Shown here piece by piece: positions 7,129 to 15,036 of a stretch of DNA of 21,870 nt. Source of the stretch: Candidatus Helarchaeota archaeon (GTDB lineage Archaea > Asgardarchaeota > Lokiarchaeia > Helarchaeales > HEL-GB-A). Location: the NCBI GenBank assembly GCA_016840125.1, contig JAEOSY010000082.1:1-21870 (forward strand), written 5' to 3'. Every line of letters starts with the position of its first letter. The stretch's first letter is position 1. Both the position numbers and the translations under genes were made by a program. The notes below the pieces were generated by a model, which did no database searches, was not told the DNA's origin, and saw only the letters and a list, made by a program, of their open reading frames with translations.

Positions 7129-7136
7129 TTTTTTTT
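7129..7136 (+). terminator. T-run terminator after the histone gene
   Basis: Eight consecutive T about 20 nt after the histone stop, typical of U-tract termination in archaea. Confidence 0.5.
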
Positions 7137-7195
7137 AATCTTTCACCCTTACTGTCTTCAATTTTGTACTTGAAACTATTCTAAGATAGAAAGAG

Positions 7196-7230
7196 TTTAA
7201 ATAAATTCGAAATCATGTAATTTTATAAAG
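7196..7230 (+). promoter_or_regulatory. Two TATA-like boxes before the 7249 gene
   Basis: TTTAAATA at 7196-7203 and TTTATAAAG at 7222-7230. The second is at the right distance (about 23-26 nt) for a leaderless transcript starting at the ATG at 7249, which has no Shine-Dalgarno site. Confidence 0.4.
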
Positions 7231-7248
7231 AATCCTCTCTGATTGAAA

Positions 7249-7476
7249 ATGAAATTCAACGTGATTCAAATAATCTTAGTTGGCATCTGCGCTGCGATTG
7301 TGATTTATTTTACCTATGCGACCATTGACTTAATCGTCACAGGTCAAAATGTTATTGATTTGAAACCTGTAGGAACGGCTACCTTAAATTTTCTTGATTA
7401 CGGGATGATTCAATTCTATGTGTTTATGGGTGTTATGGCCTTTTTGCTTTACATGCTTGCTGGCGGGAATCAATAA
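7249..7476 (+). CDS. Small membrane protein with two helices, 75 aa
   Basis: Two transmembrane segments are clear. The first is at about residues 4-29 (VIQIILVGICAAIVIYFTYA and following) and the second at about 49-70 (MIQFYVFMGVMAFLLYMLAG), joined by a loop of about 20 residues that includes TGQNVIDLKPVGT. The family is not recognised. ATG 7249 is preferred over the in-frame TTG at 7243; neither has a ribosome binding site, and a TATA box at 7222-7230 fits leaderless translation from the ATG. It follows the histone gene but is separated from it by a T-run, so it is probably a separate transcript. It is convergent with the FAD-reductase gene. Confidence 0.6.
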   Translation: MKFNVIQIILVGICAAIVIYFTYATIDLIVTGQNVIDLKPVGTATLNFLDYGMIQFYVFMGVMAFLLYMLAGGNQ

Positions 7477-7523
7477 TTAAAATAAACTCAAAATAATCAA
7501 TAGTATCTCTTACGCACCTTTTC

Positions 7524-8963
7524 TCACGGACTCATAAATTTATACAATACTGATGCTAGTCTCTTTCTAAACTTCTTCCACCCCTGCAGAGATCGTTGTC
7601 CCAGCATCTTGATGGAATCCGGTATAAAGTCGGGAAGAAATTCCTTAATTTTCTCTTCGATCATTCGCTCGGTGATTGGAGCAATTGCCGGTGCAAGCAC
7701 CTTTAGAAGGTTGGGCAAAAATTTCTTGTAACGCGCTGTAGTTGTGATAAAATTTGCGAAATTGTAAGAGTGGCTTTCTCCTACATTGAGTAACGAATAA
7801 AAAACATCGTTAACGAGAGGGATTATCCACTTTGCGGCATCCATTGAAAAGGCAATTTCACGAAGAAAGTTATAAATTTCAACCCCTAATTCAAATTCTT
7901 CTCCAATGGGCGAATTTTTCCAGTTAGTTTCATATTCTTTTAAAACTGAGGAATCTCCTGAATTAATATAGGATTCACTTACATCCACCGCGATCTTCCC
8001 AGAGAGCATTGCGTAATATATCCCTTCCGCCTCTAGCGGGCATGGAAATCCCGCTGCATCCCCTATTAGCAAAACTCCATCAGTCGAATATGTGCGGACT
8101 GGGTTTTGTACAAATGTCAAAAGATGCGCTTGGAATTCTCGTGGTTGCCCATCCACGAGATCTATTTGTTGATTGAGGGCAGGGGTATTTAAAAATTTAT
8201 CTAAATAATATTTCGGGTTTTTATCCCATGCATTAACAAAATGGCCGAGCCCTATATGTGCCCCCGTCCCATGAAAAAACGTATATGCAACCGGGAATGC
8301 AGAGCTGAACCAATAGTGTAGTGCATTAGATCCAAACGCACGATCTATTTTTTCGCGTGACGCTTCAAAATCGATGGTTACCATGAGTACTAAATCGTTT
8401 TGCGCCCAGCGTTCACGAAGTCCACTCTTCAACGCAACAGTGGATACTACCCCATCCGCACCTAAGACAATCTTTCCAAAATATTGGTTATTATTATCAT
8501 CAATGACTCCTACAATCTTATTCTTCTCATTCCTAATCAGATCAGTGATCAGGGTTGAGCATTTTAATTCAGCACCCTCATTAACTGCTAAATCTGCAAG
8601 ATAGGGGTCCAGTTCAGCACGGTAGACGTTCACCGTTAGAAAATCTCTGGCTTCCGAATAATTCGCTGAGGAGGAGGAAGAAAAGCCAAAAAAAGTTTTT
8701 TCCTCTAAATTTTCATCAACAAGGTGCGCTGTTGCCATTTTTGAGATTCGAGTCGATTCTAAGCCGAGTTCGGGTTTCAGATATTTGAAATCCCGGAATA
8801 CTTTTGGAGATAATGCGGTCCCTGAACAATTTTTTTGACCGGGAATTTCGGATCGTTCGAACATTATAGTTTTTAAACCCTTTTCTGCCGCATACTTTGC
8901 AGCCGTGGAACCACCGGGTCCCGCGCCAACAATGATAATATCATACTCTGTCATTTTCTTCAC
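7524..8963 (-). CDS. FAD-dependent geranylgeranyl-reductase/FixC-family oxidoreductase, 479 aa
   Basis: The N-terminus has the dinucleotide-binding motif DIIIVGAGPGGSTAA (Gly13, 15, 18), followed by FERSEIPGQKNCSGTALS, whose Cys lies where the family carries its conserved C-x-G loop. Further motifs are GADGVVSTVA and the second FAD motif GVLLIGDAAGFPCPLEAEG. These place it in the geranylgeranyl reductase/FixC group, which in archaea includes enzymes saturating isoprenoid lipid chains and quinone-linked ETF dehydrogenases. The C-terminal 130 residues are longer than in short archaeal lipid reductases. It is the second gene of an operon: the metallo-hydrolase stop lies 6 nt upstream of the GTG at 8963. 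An in-frame ATG at 8956 (third codon after) is an equally plausible start. The exact substrate is not known. Confidence 0.85.
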   Translation of the reverse strand: MKKMTEYDIIIVGAGPGGSTAAKYAAEKGLKTIMFERSEIPGQKNCSGTALSPKVFRDFKYLKPELGLESTRISKMATAHLVDENLEEKTFFGFSSSSSANYSEARDFLTVNVYRAELDPYLADLAVNEGAELKCSTLITDLIRNEKNKIVGVIDDNNNQYFGKIVLGADGVVSTVALKSGLRERWAQNDLVLMVTIDFEASREKIDRAFGSNALHYWFSSAFPVAYTFFHGTGAHIGLGHFVNAWDKNPKYYLDKFLNTPALNQQIDLVDGQPREFQAHLLTFVQNPVRTYSTDGVLLIGDAAGFPCPLEAEGIYYAMLSGKIAVDVSESYINSGDSSVLKEYETNWKNSPIGEEFELGVEIYNFLREIAFSMDAAKWIIPLVNDVFYSLLNVGESHSYNFANFITTTARYKKFLPNLLKVLAPAIAPITERMIEEKIKEFLPDFIPDSIKMLGQRSLQGWKKFRKRLASVLYKFMSP

Positions 8964-8969
8964 ACGTTC

Positions 8970-9911
8970 TTAACGATTAATAGAATATTGTTCTCCCTTT
9001 TTAGTTACTCGCTTTTCATCAATCAAATAAATAAGGAGTGCCCGTATCATACGTGACATTGTATAAACTTTCCTCGTATTCTCAATTTCTTTCTTGAAAA
9101 AGAGTGAAATTAGCTCATCGAGGGTTTTTGGTCCCGTTTTTAAGAGCTCTAAAACTTTCTTAGGCGCTTTCATAGACATATCTTGCAGCCACTCAATCTT
9201 CTCTTTTGGGTTGCGAATGATCTCACCATGAGCCGGAAGGATCATATTTATTTTTTCCTTAAGTTGAATGACTTTTTGCAAACTCTCATAATATTTCTTT
9301 CGATTCCCGCTATAATCATAAATAAATGGATTTATCGCCACCCACGGTTCGATCTCCTCACCTATGATAAAGTCTGAGGAAAAATATATTTGATTTTCTT
9401 CACAATAGAAGGTAAGTTCCTCCGCAGCATGTCCTGGGGTCTCAAGAACTGTTAAAGTATGATTCCCCAATGAAAGCTTTTCATTATCTCGAATGATTTT
9501 TTCAACTTTAATAGTCTTTATAGGTGAAAATTGATCATAATAGAACTCAAATACACCAGGAATGGTTTGAAATTCATTCTTTCCCTCTTGAAAGACTTCC
9601 AAAAAAGTTTTTTCAAAATTTCCTAAATAGTGGGCGTTCTTTGGACCTGTTAAAATCTGACAGTTGGGAACTTGTCTGCTAAAATAGCCGAGCGATCGAA
9701 TGTGTTCCAGATGAAGGTGAGTTACCAAGATGTAATCAATATCTTCGATTCCTTTCCCTATTTTCTTCAATTCCGCGAGAAGGTTTATGGGAACTACTTC
9801 TGCATTTGCATCAATCAAACAAGTTTTCTCATCATCAATCAAATAGGTGTTCAGCGGAAAGCGGAACGGCGTCTCGGTTCGGAATTGATAAATATTTTCA
9901 ACTACTTCCAC
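8970..9911 (-). CDS. Metallo-beta-lactamase-fold hydrolase with C-terminal winged helix, 313 aa
   Basis: Metal ligands of the MBL fold are visible in order: THLHLEH (His65, His67, Glu69, His70), TPGHAAEE (His161), SSDF (Asp180) and LPAHGE (His228). The standard motif is HxHxDH; here Asp is replaced by Glu. Residues about 250-313 resemble the small winged-helix tail found in LACTB2-like thioesterase/hydrolase members (LKTGPKTLDELISLFF). It probably hydrolyses a thioester, ester or phosphodiester; the substrate is unknown. GTG 9911 is the start, with AGGTG 7 nt upstream. It is the first gene of the operon with the FAD reductase and is divergent from the LLM oxidoreductase. Confidence 0.85.
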   Translation of the reverse strand: MEVVENIYQFRTETPFRFPLNTYLIDDEKTCLIDANAEVVPINLLAELKKIGKGIEDIDYILVTHLHLEHIRSLGYFSRQVPNCQILTGPKNAHYLGNFEKTFLEVFQEGKNEFQTIPGVFEFYYDQFSPIKTIKVEKIIRDNEKLSLGNHTLTVLETPGHAAEELTFYCEENQIYFSSDFIIGEEIEPWVAINPFIYDYSGNRKKYYESLQKVIQLKEKINMILPAHGEIIRNPKEKIEWLQDMSMKAPKKVLELLKTGPKTLDELISLFFKKEIENTRKVYTMSRMIRALLIYLIDEKRVTKKGEQYSINR

Positions 9912-9970
9912 AAAGACACACCTATCTGTTTCACCTTTTTCATGTAAGATAATTTAATATTCCCTCTCTG

Positions 9971-9978
9971 TTTAAAAC
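9971..9978 (+). promoter_or_regulatory. TATA-like box upstream of the LLM oxidoreductase
   Basis: TTTAAAAC about 34 nt before the ATG at 10009, in the 97-nt divergent spacer shared with the metallo-hydrolase operon. Confidence 0.35.
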
Positions 9979-10008
9979 TTTAATTACAGACTTCGTGCAG
10001 ATGATAAA

Positions 10009-11049
10009 ATGGATATAAAATGGGGTTTGTTTACTCCTCCTCGTGGGTTAAAATGGATCTATCGCACTACTGAACTGGCTGAAAAGCTTGGAAACTATGA
10101 TTCCGTTTGGATGCCTGACCACCTCGTTGGATGGGGTCGAAATCAAGATGCTTTAAGTGTTTGGCCAATATTAACTGCTTTAGGGCTTCAGACCAAACGG
10201 ATTAAAGTCGGAACTGGTGTAACTGATCCCCACCGACTTCACCCCAGCGTTATGGCTCACATAGCGATGACCATGGAGCAGGTTCTCGGGGAAAATCGCG
10301 TGATGATTGGAATAGGGGCAGGTGAAGCCATGAATCTTGATAGCTATGGATTCGATTGGGAAAAACCAGTTTCACGCCTTGAAGAATTCTTGGAAGTCAT
10401 TAAATTACTCTGGCGAAAGAGAAAAGTTACCTATGATGGACAATTTTATAAATTAAAACGCGCCTTTATCAGCCCGCGTCCCCAAAATATCCCTTTATTT
10501 GTTGCGGGAAATCGCCCACGCACCCGAAAAATCACTGGCACTTATGGTGATGGCTGGTTCCCATTTAAAGTGAGTCCTGAATTATATGCACGGGATTTAA
10601 AAGAGGTTCAAGATGCATCTCGTGCTGCAGATCGACCGGCAGAGGCCGTTACTCCCGGCTACTTGCTCTATACAGTCGTTTCAGAGGATGCTGATGCAGC
10701 TCGGAAGATCGTCCAACAACAAGGGAAGATACTCCTCATGGTTTCTCCAAATAAAATGAAAGACCACGGCTATGAACCCCCCACCTATAATTTGGATGCC
10801 TCCAAAAGCTGGAAAGGTCGTGACCCAATGAAAGATGCGGAAAAAATCAGCGAAGTACCAAATGAAATGATTGAAAAAATATTTGTCTATGGTACCCCTG
10901 ATGATTGTATTAAAAAAATAGAGAAATATATAGCGTCTGGCTGTCGCTACTTCATTCTCGGGGTATTAAACCCAGGGAAAGAGCGTGATGAGGCCATCAC
11001 TACATATTCTGATAAGATTATCAAATATTTTCAAGAGCAAATTTCGTAA
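10009..11049 (+). CDS. LLM-class, probably F420-dependent oxidoreductase, 346 aa
   Basis: This is a luciferase-like (bacterial-luciferase-fold) TIM-barrel enzyme. Signatures are WGLFTPP at strand 1, YDSVWMPDHLVGWG (30-43), KVGTGVTDPHRLHP, GENRVMIGIGAGEAMN (94-109) and RLEEFLEVIKLLW, then ISPRPQNIPLFVAG. The GAGEAMN motif and overall layout fit the F420-using branch (methylene-tetrahydromethanopterin reductase and F420-dependent dehydrogenases) better than FMN monooxygenases. The reaction would be hydride transfer between F420 and an alcohol, aldehyde or pterin substrate that cannot be named. It is monocistronic, divergent from the MBL/FAD-reductase operon and followed convergently by the DUF6512-like gene 9 nt on. 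No strong ribosome binding site; a TATA box at 9971 suggests a very short leader. Confidence 0.88.
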   Translation: MDIKWGLFTPPRGLKWIYRTTELAEKLGNYDSVWMPDHLVGWGRNQDALSVWPILTALGLQTKRIKVGTGVTDPHRLHPSVMAHIAMTMEQVLGENRVMIGIGAGEAMNLDSYGFDWEKPVSRLEEFLEVIKLLWRKRKVTYDGQFYKLKRAFISPRPQNIPLFVAGNRPRTRKITGTYGDGWFPFKVSPELYARDLKEVQDASRAADRPAEAVTPGYLLYTVVSEDADAARKIVQQQGKILLMVSPNKMKDHGYEPPTYNLDASKSWKGRDPMKDAEKISEVPNEMIEKIFVYGTPDDCIKKIEKYIASGCRYFILGVLNPGKERDEAITTYSDKIIKYFQEQIS

Positions 11050-11058
11050 TCGGTTTTA

Positions 11059-11592
11059 CTAAGGTATAGCAAACACATCTAAGAAGGGACTTGTGAAGCT
11101 AAATATCGTAAAGAAGTAAATACTTGCAATCAATAAAGCAAAAATTGCTATACGCAAACTCTTTCTGATCTCACTTCCATACATATTTTGCTCGACTATT
11201 CCTGCGATAACTGCCATTATAAATAAGACAATCATTGAATAGACCAACTCCAGTGCTAACGGCGTTATTTCACCAACGATTGATGGGATACTGTACCATA
11301 ATATTAATTCCATTCCCGGAATAAATGATGCGAGAAGTAAACGGGGATAAAGAAAACCAGCACCATTTTCGATATTCTTCCTCACTAATAGATACTCAAT
11401 TGGTATCAGGAACAAGTATGCGAAGAATGCAAGTTTAAGATGAGAAAATACTGATTCATTTGTTCCACCGATTACCGCGAAAAAAACATTTGGAAACCAA
11501 TTATAGATGAAATGCAACAGCGTGAAAAGCAGTACGAATATGCCACCCTTGATCAATAAAAATTTATATCTTAGAAAATCCAGTTCGATCAT
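11059..11592 (-). CDS. DUF6512-like integral membrane protein, 177 aa
   Basis: Five hydrophobic segments are visible (about residues 12-30, 45-64, 80-100, 108-130, 143-165). The stretch FTLLHFIYNWFPN followed by GGTNESVFSHLKLAF resembles the DUF6512 signature (HF-x-Y-x-W ... NESVWEHLKL), with W-E replaced by F-S. The function of the family is not known to me. The ATG at 11592 directly abuts the purines AAAGGAG with no spacer, so that site cannot serve as a normal ribosome binding site; the gene may be leaderless. It lies downstream of nitroreductase operon A on the same strand but about 100 nt away, so it probably has its own promoter. Confidence 0.6.
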   Translation of the reverse strand: MIELDFLRYKFLLIKGGIFVLLFTLLHFIYNWFPNVFFAVIGGTNESVFSHLKLAFFAYLFLIPIEYLLVRKNIENGAGFLYPRLLLASFIPGMELILWYSIPSIVGEITPLALELVYSMIVLFIMAVIAGIVEQNMYGSEIRKSLRIAIFALLIASIYFFTIFSFTSPFLDVFAIP

Positions 11593-11696
11593 CTCCTTTC
11601 TTCATTAAATAGTTAGTTGAACAATCCATGATATTTAAGAAAATTATCGGCAATATTTGGCTATATTGCTACTTAAAAATGATTAGATAAAAGGAA

Positions 11697-13103
11697 TTAA
11701 GTGAGGGTTGTATGGCCAATTCCCCACGCTTCATCAAAAACAAGATTCTTGATCGGCGGAGGAGTTCGTTGCTTGGTGGCAAAATTTGGGGCGTCACCTG
11801 CTTCTCCAACGCACAACATCGTTAGAGGTGGCCAGCTCCAGGGGATGCCTAAATGTGTCACTAATTGTTCATTGCGCCGAAATTCAGCAATAGGATAGAG
11901 ATTTATTTGTGTTTCTAATCCTAAGGCTTGAGCTGCGAGGCGCATGTTTTGGATGCCACACCCAGTAGCAGTTGACCAGATATAATCAATACCACCTGGG
12001 AGCGTCCCTGCCACGTGCGCATACTCCACCCAATCCTTCGCGAACGTTGTGAGGATTATCGCATCGCATTCTAACGGATATTTCCATCCCTCCGCCATCA
12101 TCCATTCTACATACTCAATGATTTGATCTTCTGGGATATGCGGATGGTGGTTTTTAGTTTGCTCGATACTAGCTCGATACTGTTGAATATAAGCTTCCTT
12201 TGTACAATTAGCAACAAACTCTTTCGTTTTTTCATCCCGAATAACGATATGGCGCCAATGATTCAAGTTTTCGGGGTTTGGCGACCAGATCCCGCAGTGT
12301 AACATTTTTTCCAGTTTCCAATCTTCAACCTCAGCGCTCTTATCAAATTTATAGCAGTTTCGAACACCTTTAATGGTTGCCGAAATGTCTTTTGTGGGAA
12401 TTACTATCTCAGATGTATCCGAACGAAAGCCACTTCGAACGAACCGACTTCCCCAATGATCGAGAAACGCAATTCCCTCTAAGCTTGCACGCGAGGGTCC
12501 GACACTCCTGGCAGAAACCCTATCACCAAAGCAGTAAGCTGCACACATTTGCCAGCTCATAGGCACCCCTGAGAAATTTGAAAACAATTCTCTACGCCGA
12601 ATATCATTTAAAGGCATTGCATTACAGCCAGCGCCCCACCCGAGGTTATTAGCAGTCAACCACATGTTTTGAAGAGCCATACCGCCAACCGCGGTGGCTT
12701 GCTCCATATACGGAACACGCGAATCAAACCACGCCCCTTTAGTAATGCATGGGATCACAATAAAATCAGATTCAATTGGGTACTTCCACAACTCTCCGGT
12801 CTGGGTATATTCTGCGATGGTCGGTCGCCGATTCTCAGGCAAATACCAGAGATGGCCACTAAAAATCTCATACGACTTCCCAAAGATCATATGCGCGACT
12901 TCCTGGGCAAATTCAGCCAGTAGATTCTTCGTATCTTGATCTTTTATCAGCAAAAATCTCCATTGTGGAATACCCTCTATTTGAAATGCATAACGAGCAG
13001 CGTCCAAGATCTCTTCTACATGTTTACCCGGTATCTTTCTCCCTTTTTCTCCTTTGAAGCGGCGTTCACTTCTCCGCGTATATATACATTCCCATACATC
13101 CAT
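11697..13103 (-). CDS. Tandem double-nitroreductase-domain protein (operon A), 468 aa
   Basis: Two nitroreductase (FMN-binding) domains are fused head to tail, at about 3-220 and 240-465. Domain 1 has the phosphate-binding YTRRSERRF (8-16), but the usual SPNNAQPWRF is replaced by IEGIPQWRF. In domain 2 the RRSxRxF motif is lost (GVRNCYKF, 246-253), while SPNPENLNHWRH (274-285) remains. Each half ends with the A/G-rich helix LQNMWL or IQNMRL followed by a G-C-N-x-x-P or similar stretch. Nitroreductase-family enzymes are FMN oxidoreductases acting on nitro compounds, quinones, enones or halogenated aromatics; with domain 2 degenerate this copy may bind only one FMN. It is the last gene of operon A: its ATG is 2 nt after the SCP2-like stop, with GGGAGG about 9 nt upstream inside that gene. 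Paralogue at 16500-17948. Confidence 0.85.
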   Translation of the reverse strand: MDVWECIYTRRSERRFKGEKGRKIPGKHVEEILDAARYAFQIEGIPQWRFLLIKDQDTKNLLAEFAQEVAHMIFGKSYEIFSGHLWYLPENRRPTIAEYTQTGELWKYPIESDFIVIPCITKGAWFDSRVPYMEQATAVGGMALQNMWLTANNLGWGAGCNAMPLNDIRRRELFSNFSGVPMSWQMCAAYCFGDRVSARSVGPSRASLEGIAFLDHWGSRFVRSGFRSDTSEIVIPTKDISATIKGVRNCYKFDKSAEVEDWKLEKMLHCGIWSPNPENLNHWRHIVIRDEKTKEFVANCTKEAYIQQYRASIEQTKNHHPHIPEDQIIEYVEWMMAEGWKYPLECDAIILTTFAKDWVEYAHVAGTLPGGIDYIWSTATGCGIQNMRLAAQALGLETQINLYPIAEFRRNEQLVTHLGIPWSWPPLTMLCVGEAGDAPNFATKQRTPPPIKNLVFDEAWGIGHTTLT

Positions 13104-13105
13104 CT

Positions 13106-13492
13106 TCAGTTTCCTCCCAAACTCTTAATCTTTCCCATGACTTTTTCAAAAGTTAAACCCTCATTCAAATTGCCCCAGACCATGACGTTCTTCTGTTTCA
13201 ATTCCGAACCTAGCCGCTTCTCCCCTCTTACAATCCCTAAAATTGTGTCAACACTTCCAATTATCATCGTATCAAAAGCTGGATATTCTCCGACGTTTAA
13301 TCGTGCCTCTTCAGTCGTAAAGATAACATGATAATTCTCTTCCTTGCTTTCCGACCTGATTTTCCAACCAATGATCTTACCATATTTATCATCAATCCAT
13401 CGATTTACTATGGTCTGTGCCTCTTTTTTGGAATTTACCGTGGAGATAACTGAATCTAGGATGGATTTAAATTCTTGAATATCATTTGGCAT
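13106..13492 (-). CDS. SCP2-like sterol/lipid-carrier domain protein (operon A), 128 aa
   Basis: Residues about 45-125 show the SCP2 pattern. A beta strand YHVIFTTEEARLNVGEYP is followed by DTMIIGSVDTILGIVRGEK, a helical part, then a strand KNVMVWGNLNEGLTFEKVM (the family's G-K-I-x-I-x-G-D/N). SCP2 folds bind fatty acyl chains, sterols or similar hydrophobic molecules in a tunnel. The N-terminal 40 residues form a charged helix, and KYGKIIGWKI is shared with the paralogue at 15577-15966 (KIIGF). There is no transit or signal peptide. It is the third gene of operon A, starting 5 nt after the preceding stop. It probably carries the hydrophobic substrate of the neighbouring nitroreductase; this is inference from context. 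Confidence 0.75.
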   Translation of the reverse strand: MPNDIQEFKSILDSVISTVNSKKEAQTIVNRWIDDKYGKIIGWKIRSESKEENYHVIFTTEEARLNVGEYPAFDTMIIGSVDTILGIVRGEKRLGSELKQKNVMVWGNLNEGLTFEKVMGKIKSLGGN

Positions 13493-13497
13493 TAAAT

Positions 13498-13752
13498 CTA
13501 CCCTTCTTTAACCCACTTTTTGAGCGCCTCATCCGCGGCAAGATGGATCGTAGCTGGTGTTGCTTTACCATATTTTTTCTTGACTAGTTCAATGAATTGA
13601 TCTCCAAAATCATAATCCAACACAACGGTTATTCTCAGCTTCTGGTTATCTTCAAAGTATTTTGCCAAGGTAGGAAAATTTTCCACTAAAGTTGGCTGGT
13701 ATTTTTCGATATCTTCCTTCTTAATCCTAGGCCGACCTAACCATTCTGACAT
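13498..13752 (-). CDS. Small conserved protein 2, possible ribbon-helix-helix fold (operon A), 84 aa
   Basis: The N-terminal half begins MSEWLGRPRIKKEDIEKYQP and is nearly the same in the operon B copy (15976-16242, MSEWLGMPRITEEDIEKYQP). The C-terminal half is a strand (LRITVVLDYD), a helix (FGDQFIELVKKKYG) and a second helix (LAADEALKKWVKEG). That order is what a ribbon-helix-helix domain looks like, but it is a weak call. AGGAGG 11-12 nt upstream of the ATG is the ribosome binding site. It lies between small protein 1 (15 nt gap) and the SCP2-like gene (5 nt gap). No catalytic motif is seen; role unknown, perhaps a subunit or DNA-binding regulator of the cassette. Confidence 0.7.
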   Translation of the reverse strand: MSEWLGRPRIKKEDIEKYQPTLVENFPTLAKYFEDNQKLRITVVLDYDFGDQFIELVKKKYGKATPATIHLAADEALKKWVKEG

Positions 13753-13767
13753 TTCTTTATCTTCCTC

Positions 13768-14007
13768 CTACTTTAACTCATTTTCCTTTAATTTAATTAC
13801 TCGTGAGGTATATTTGGGAAAATCAATGATTACTCGTTTCCCGGGACCTTCTGGCCACGTACCTCCATAGACTTTCCCTTGATAGGTAAACTCTTCAAGG
13901 ATGTGTTTGCACATTCTCTGAAGACTCACACCAATATCATTTGCCATGTTTAATAATTTCGATTGGGCTTCATCTTCTAGTTGGAGTTCTAAATTTCCCA
14001 TTTTCAT
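13768..14007 (-). CDS. Small conserved protein 1, ribbon-helix-helix-like (operon A), 79 aa
   Basis: Residues 3-40 show strand (LELQLED), helix A (AQSKLLNMANDIG) and helix B (SLQRMCKHILEEF), which fits the RHH/Arc-type DNA-binding fold. The second half has GKVYGGTWPEGPGKRVIIDFPKYTSRVIKLKENELK, of which G-x-W, GPG-x-R, ID-x-PK, S-x-VIKLK and LK are shared with the copy in operon B (16239-16478). The in-frame GTG at 14010, ATG at 14007 and ATG at 14001 are all possible starts; none has a Shine-Dalgarno site. A minus-strand TATA box at 14063-14072 fits a short leader. It is the first gene of operon A, divergent from the SDR gene. It may be an autoregulator or a structural partner. Confidence 0.65.
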   Translation of the reverse strand: MKMGNLELQLEDEAQSKLLNMANDIGVSLQRMCKHILEEFTYQGKVYGGTWPEGPGKRVIIDFPKYTSRVIKLKENELK

Positions 14008-14062
14008 CACTTAACGCATTTAATTCCTTTTTTTTTGAATGTTATCTATCTCTCTCTTAGAA

Positions 14063-14072
14063 TTTTATAAAT
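14063..14072 (-). promoter_or_regulatory. TATA box for operon A (minus strand)
   Basis: ATTTTATAAA read on the minus strand, about 60 nt before the first gene of operon A. The core is near-palindromic and could also serve the divergent SDR gene. Confidence 0.4.
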
Positions 14073-14154
14073 CTTACAGACTAACTCGGGTAGAAACTGG
14101 ATGAAATACTTGCCAACAACTTTTAACCCCTATTCCCACTAACCTCATAATACT

Positions 14155-14160
14155 GAGGTG
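14155..14160 (+). promoter_or_regulatory. Ribosome binding site deciding the SDR start
   Basis: GAGGTG lies 7 nt before the TTG at 14168 but only 1 nt before the in-frame GTG at 14162, which favours the TTG. Confidence 0.5.
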
Positions 14161-14167
14161 TGTGAAA

Positions 14168-15022
14168 TTGAGTGACTTGGATTTGATGAAAGGAAAAATA
14201 TGCATGATTACAGGAGCTAATTCGGGAATTGGAAAAGCTACTGCGTTAGAACTTGCAAAGATGAATGCTCATATAGTGATGGTGTGTCGAAATGAGGAAA
14301 AAGGTTTGATAGCTCAAGAGGATATTAAAACTAAAAGCGGGAATCAAGCGATTGATTTATTACTTGCGGATCTCTCCTCTCAGCAACAGATCCGCGATCT
14401 TGCTACCGAATTCAAACAGAACTATTCGCAATTAGATGTCTTAATCAACAATGCTGGTATCATTTTAAACAAACGCAAACTAACCGTTGATAATATCGAA
14501 TGGGTTTTTGCCGTGAATCACTTAGCCCCCTTCTTGCTAACGAATTTATTACTCGATATGATTAAAAATAGCGCTCCAGCACGAATTATTACGGTCAGTT
14601 CCAGGGCCCATAGCAATAAGATTGACCTCGATAATTTACAGTTGGAAAAAGGGTTCACCACCTTCAAGGCATACGCATGGTCCAAACTATGTAATATTCT
14701 CTTTGCCTACGAACTCGCCAGACGTCTGGAGGGCACGGGGATCACATCCAATGCCTTACATCCTGGAGGCGTTAGAACAAATTTCGGTCATAGTATGACA
14801 GGAATATTTAAAATTGGTATGTATATTGCAGCTCCCTTTTTGAAGAGTCCTAAAAAAGGTGCCATCGCCTCTATTTATCTTGCATCTTCCCCTGACGTTG
14901 AAGGCGTGACTGGGAAGTATTATATAAAGAAAAAAGCAGTGAAATCGTCCAAAATCTCCTACGATGAATCCGTTGCAAAACGTCTGTGGGAGATAAGTGC
15001 TGAATTAACAAATATAAGTTAG
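14168..15022 (+). CDS. Short-chain dehydrogenase/reductase, retinol-dehydrogenase-like, 284 aa
   Basis: A classical SDR with all key motifs: TGANSGIG (15-22) for NAD(P) binding, CRNEE after strand 2 (Arg suggests NADPH), LADLSS, NNAG (94-97), the catalytic Ser in VSSRAHS (about 145) and YAWSK (Tyr169, Lys173), then LHPGGVRTNF. The best-matching subgroup is the retinol dehydrogenase/WW-oxidoreductase-like SDRs, which oxidise or reduce hydrophobic alcohols and ketones. Length is usual for the group. The start is taken at TTG 14168 because GAGGTG is 7 nt upstream; GTG 14162 is the alternative. It is divergent from operon A and followed 14 nt later by the longin-like gene, probably in the same transcript. 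Confidence 0.88.
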   Translation: MSDLDLMKGKICMITGANSGIGKATALELAKMNAHIVMVCRNEEKGLIAQEDIKTKSGNQAIDLLLADLSSQQQIRDLATEFKQNYSQLDVLINNAGIILNKRKLTVDNIEWVFAVNHLAPFLLTNLLLDMIKNSAPARIITVSSRAHSNKIDLDNLQLEKGFTTFKAYAWSKLCNILFAYELARRLEGTGITSNALHPGGVRTNFGHSMTGIFKIGMYIAAPFLKSPKKGAIASIYLASSPDVEGVTGKYYIKKKAVKSSKISYDESVAKRLWEISAELTNIS

Positions 15023-15036
15023 AAGAAAGTATTAGG

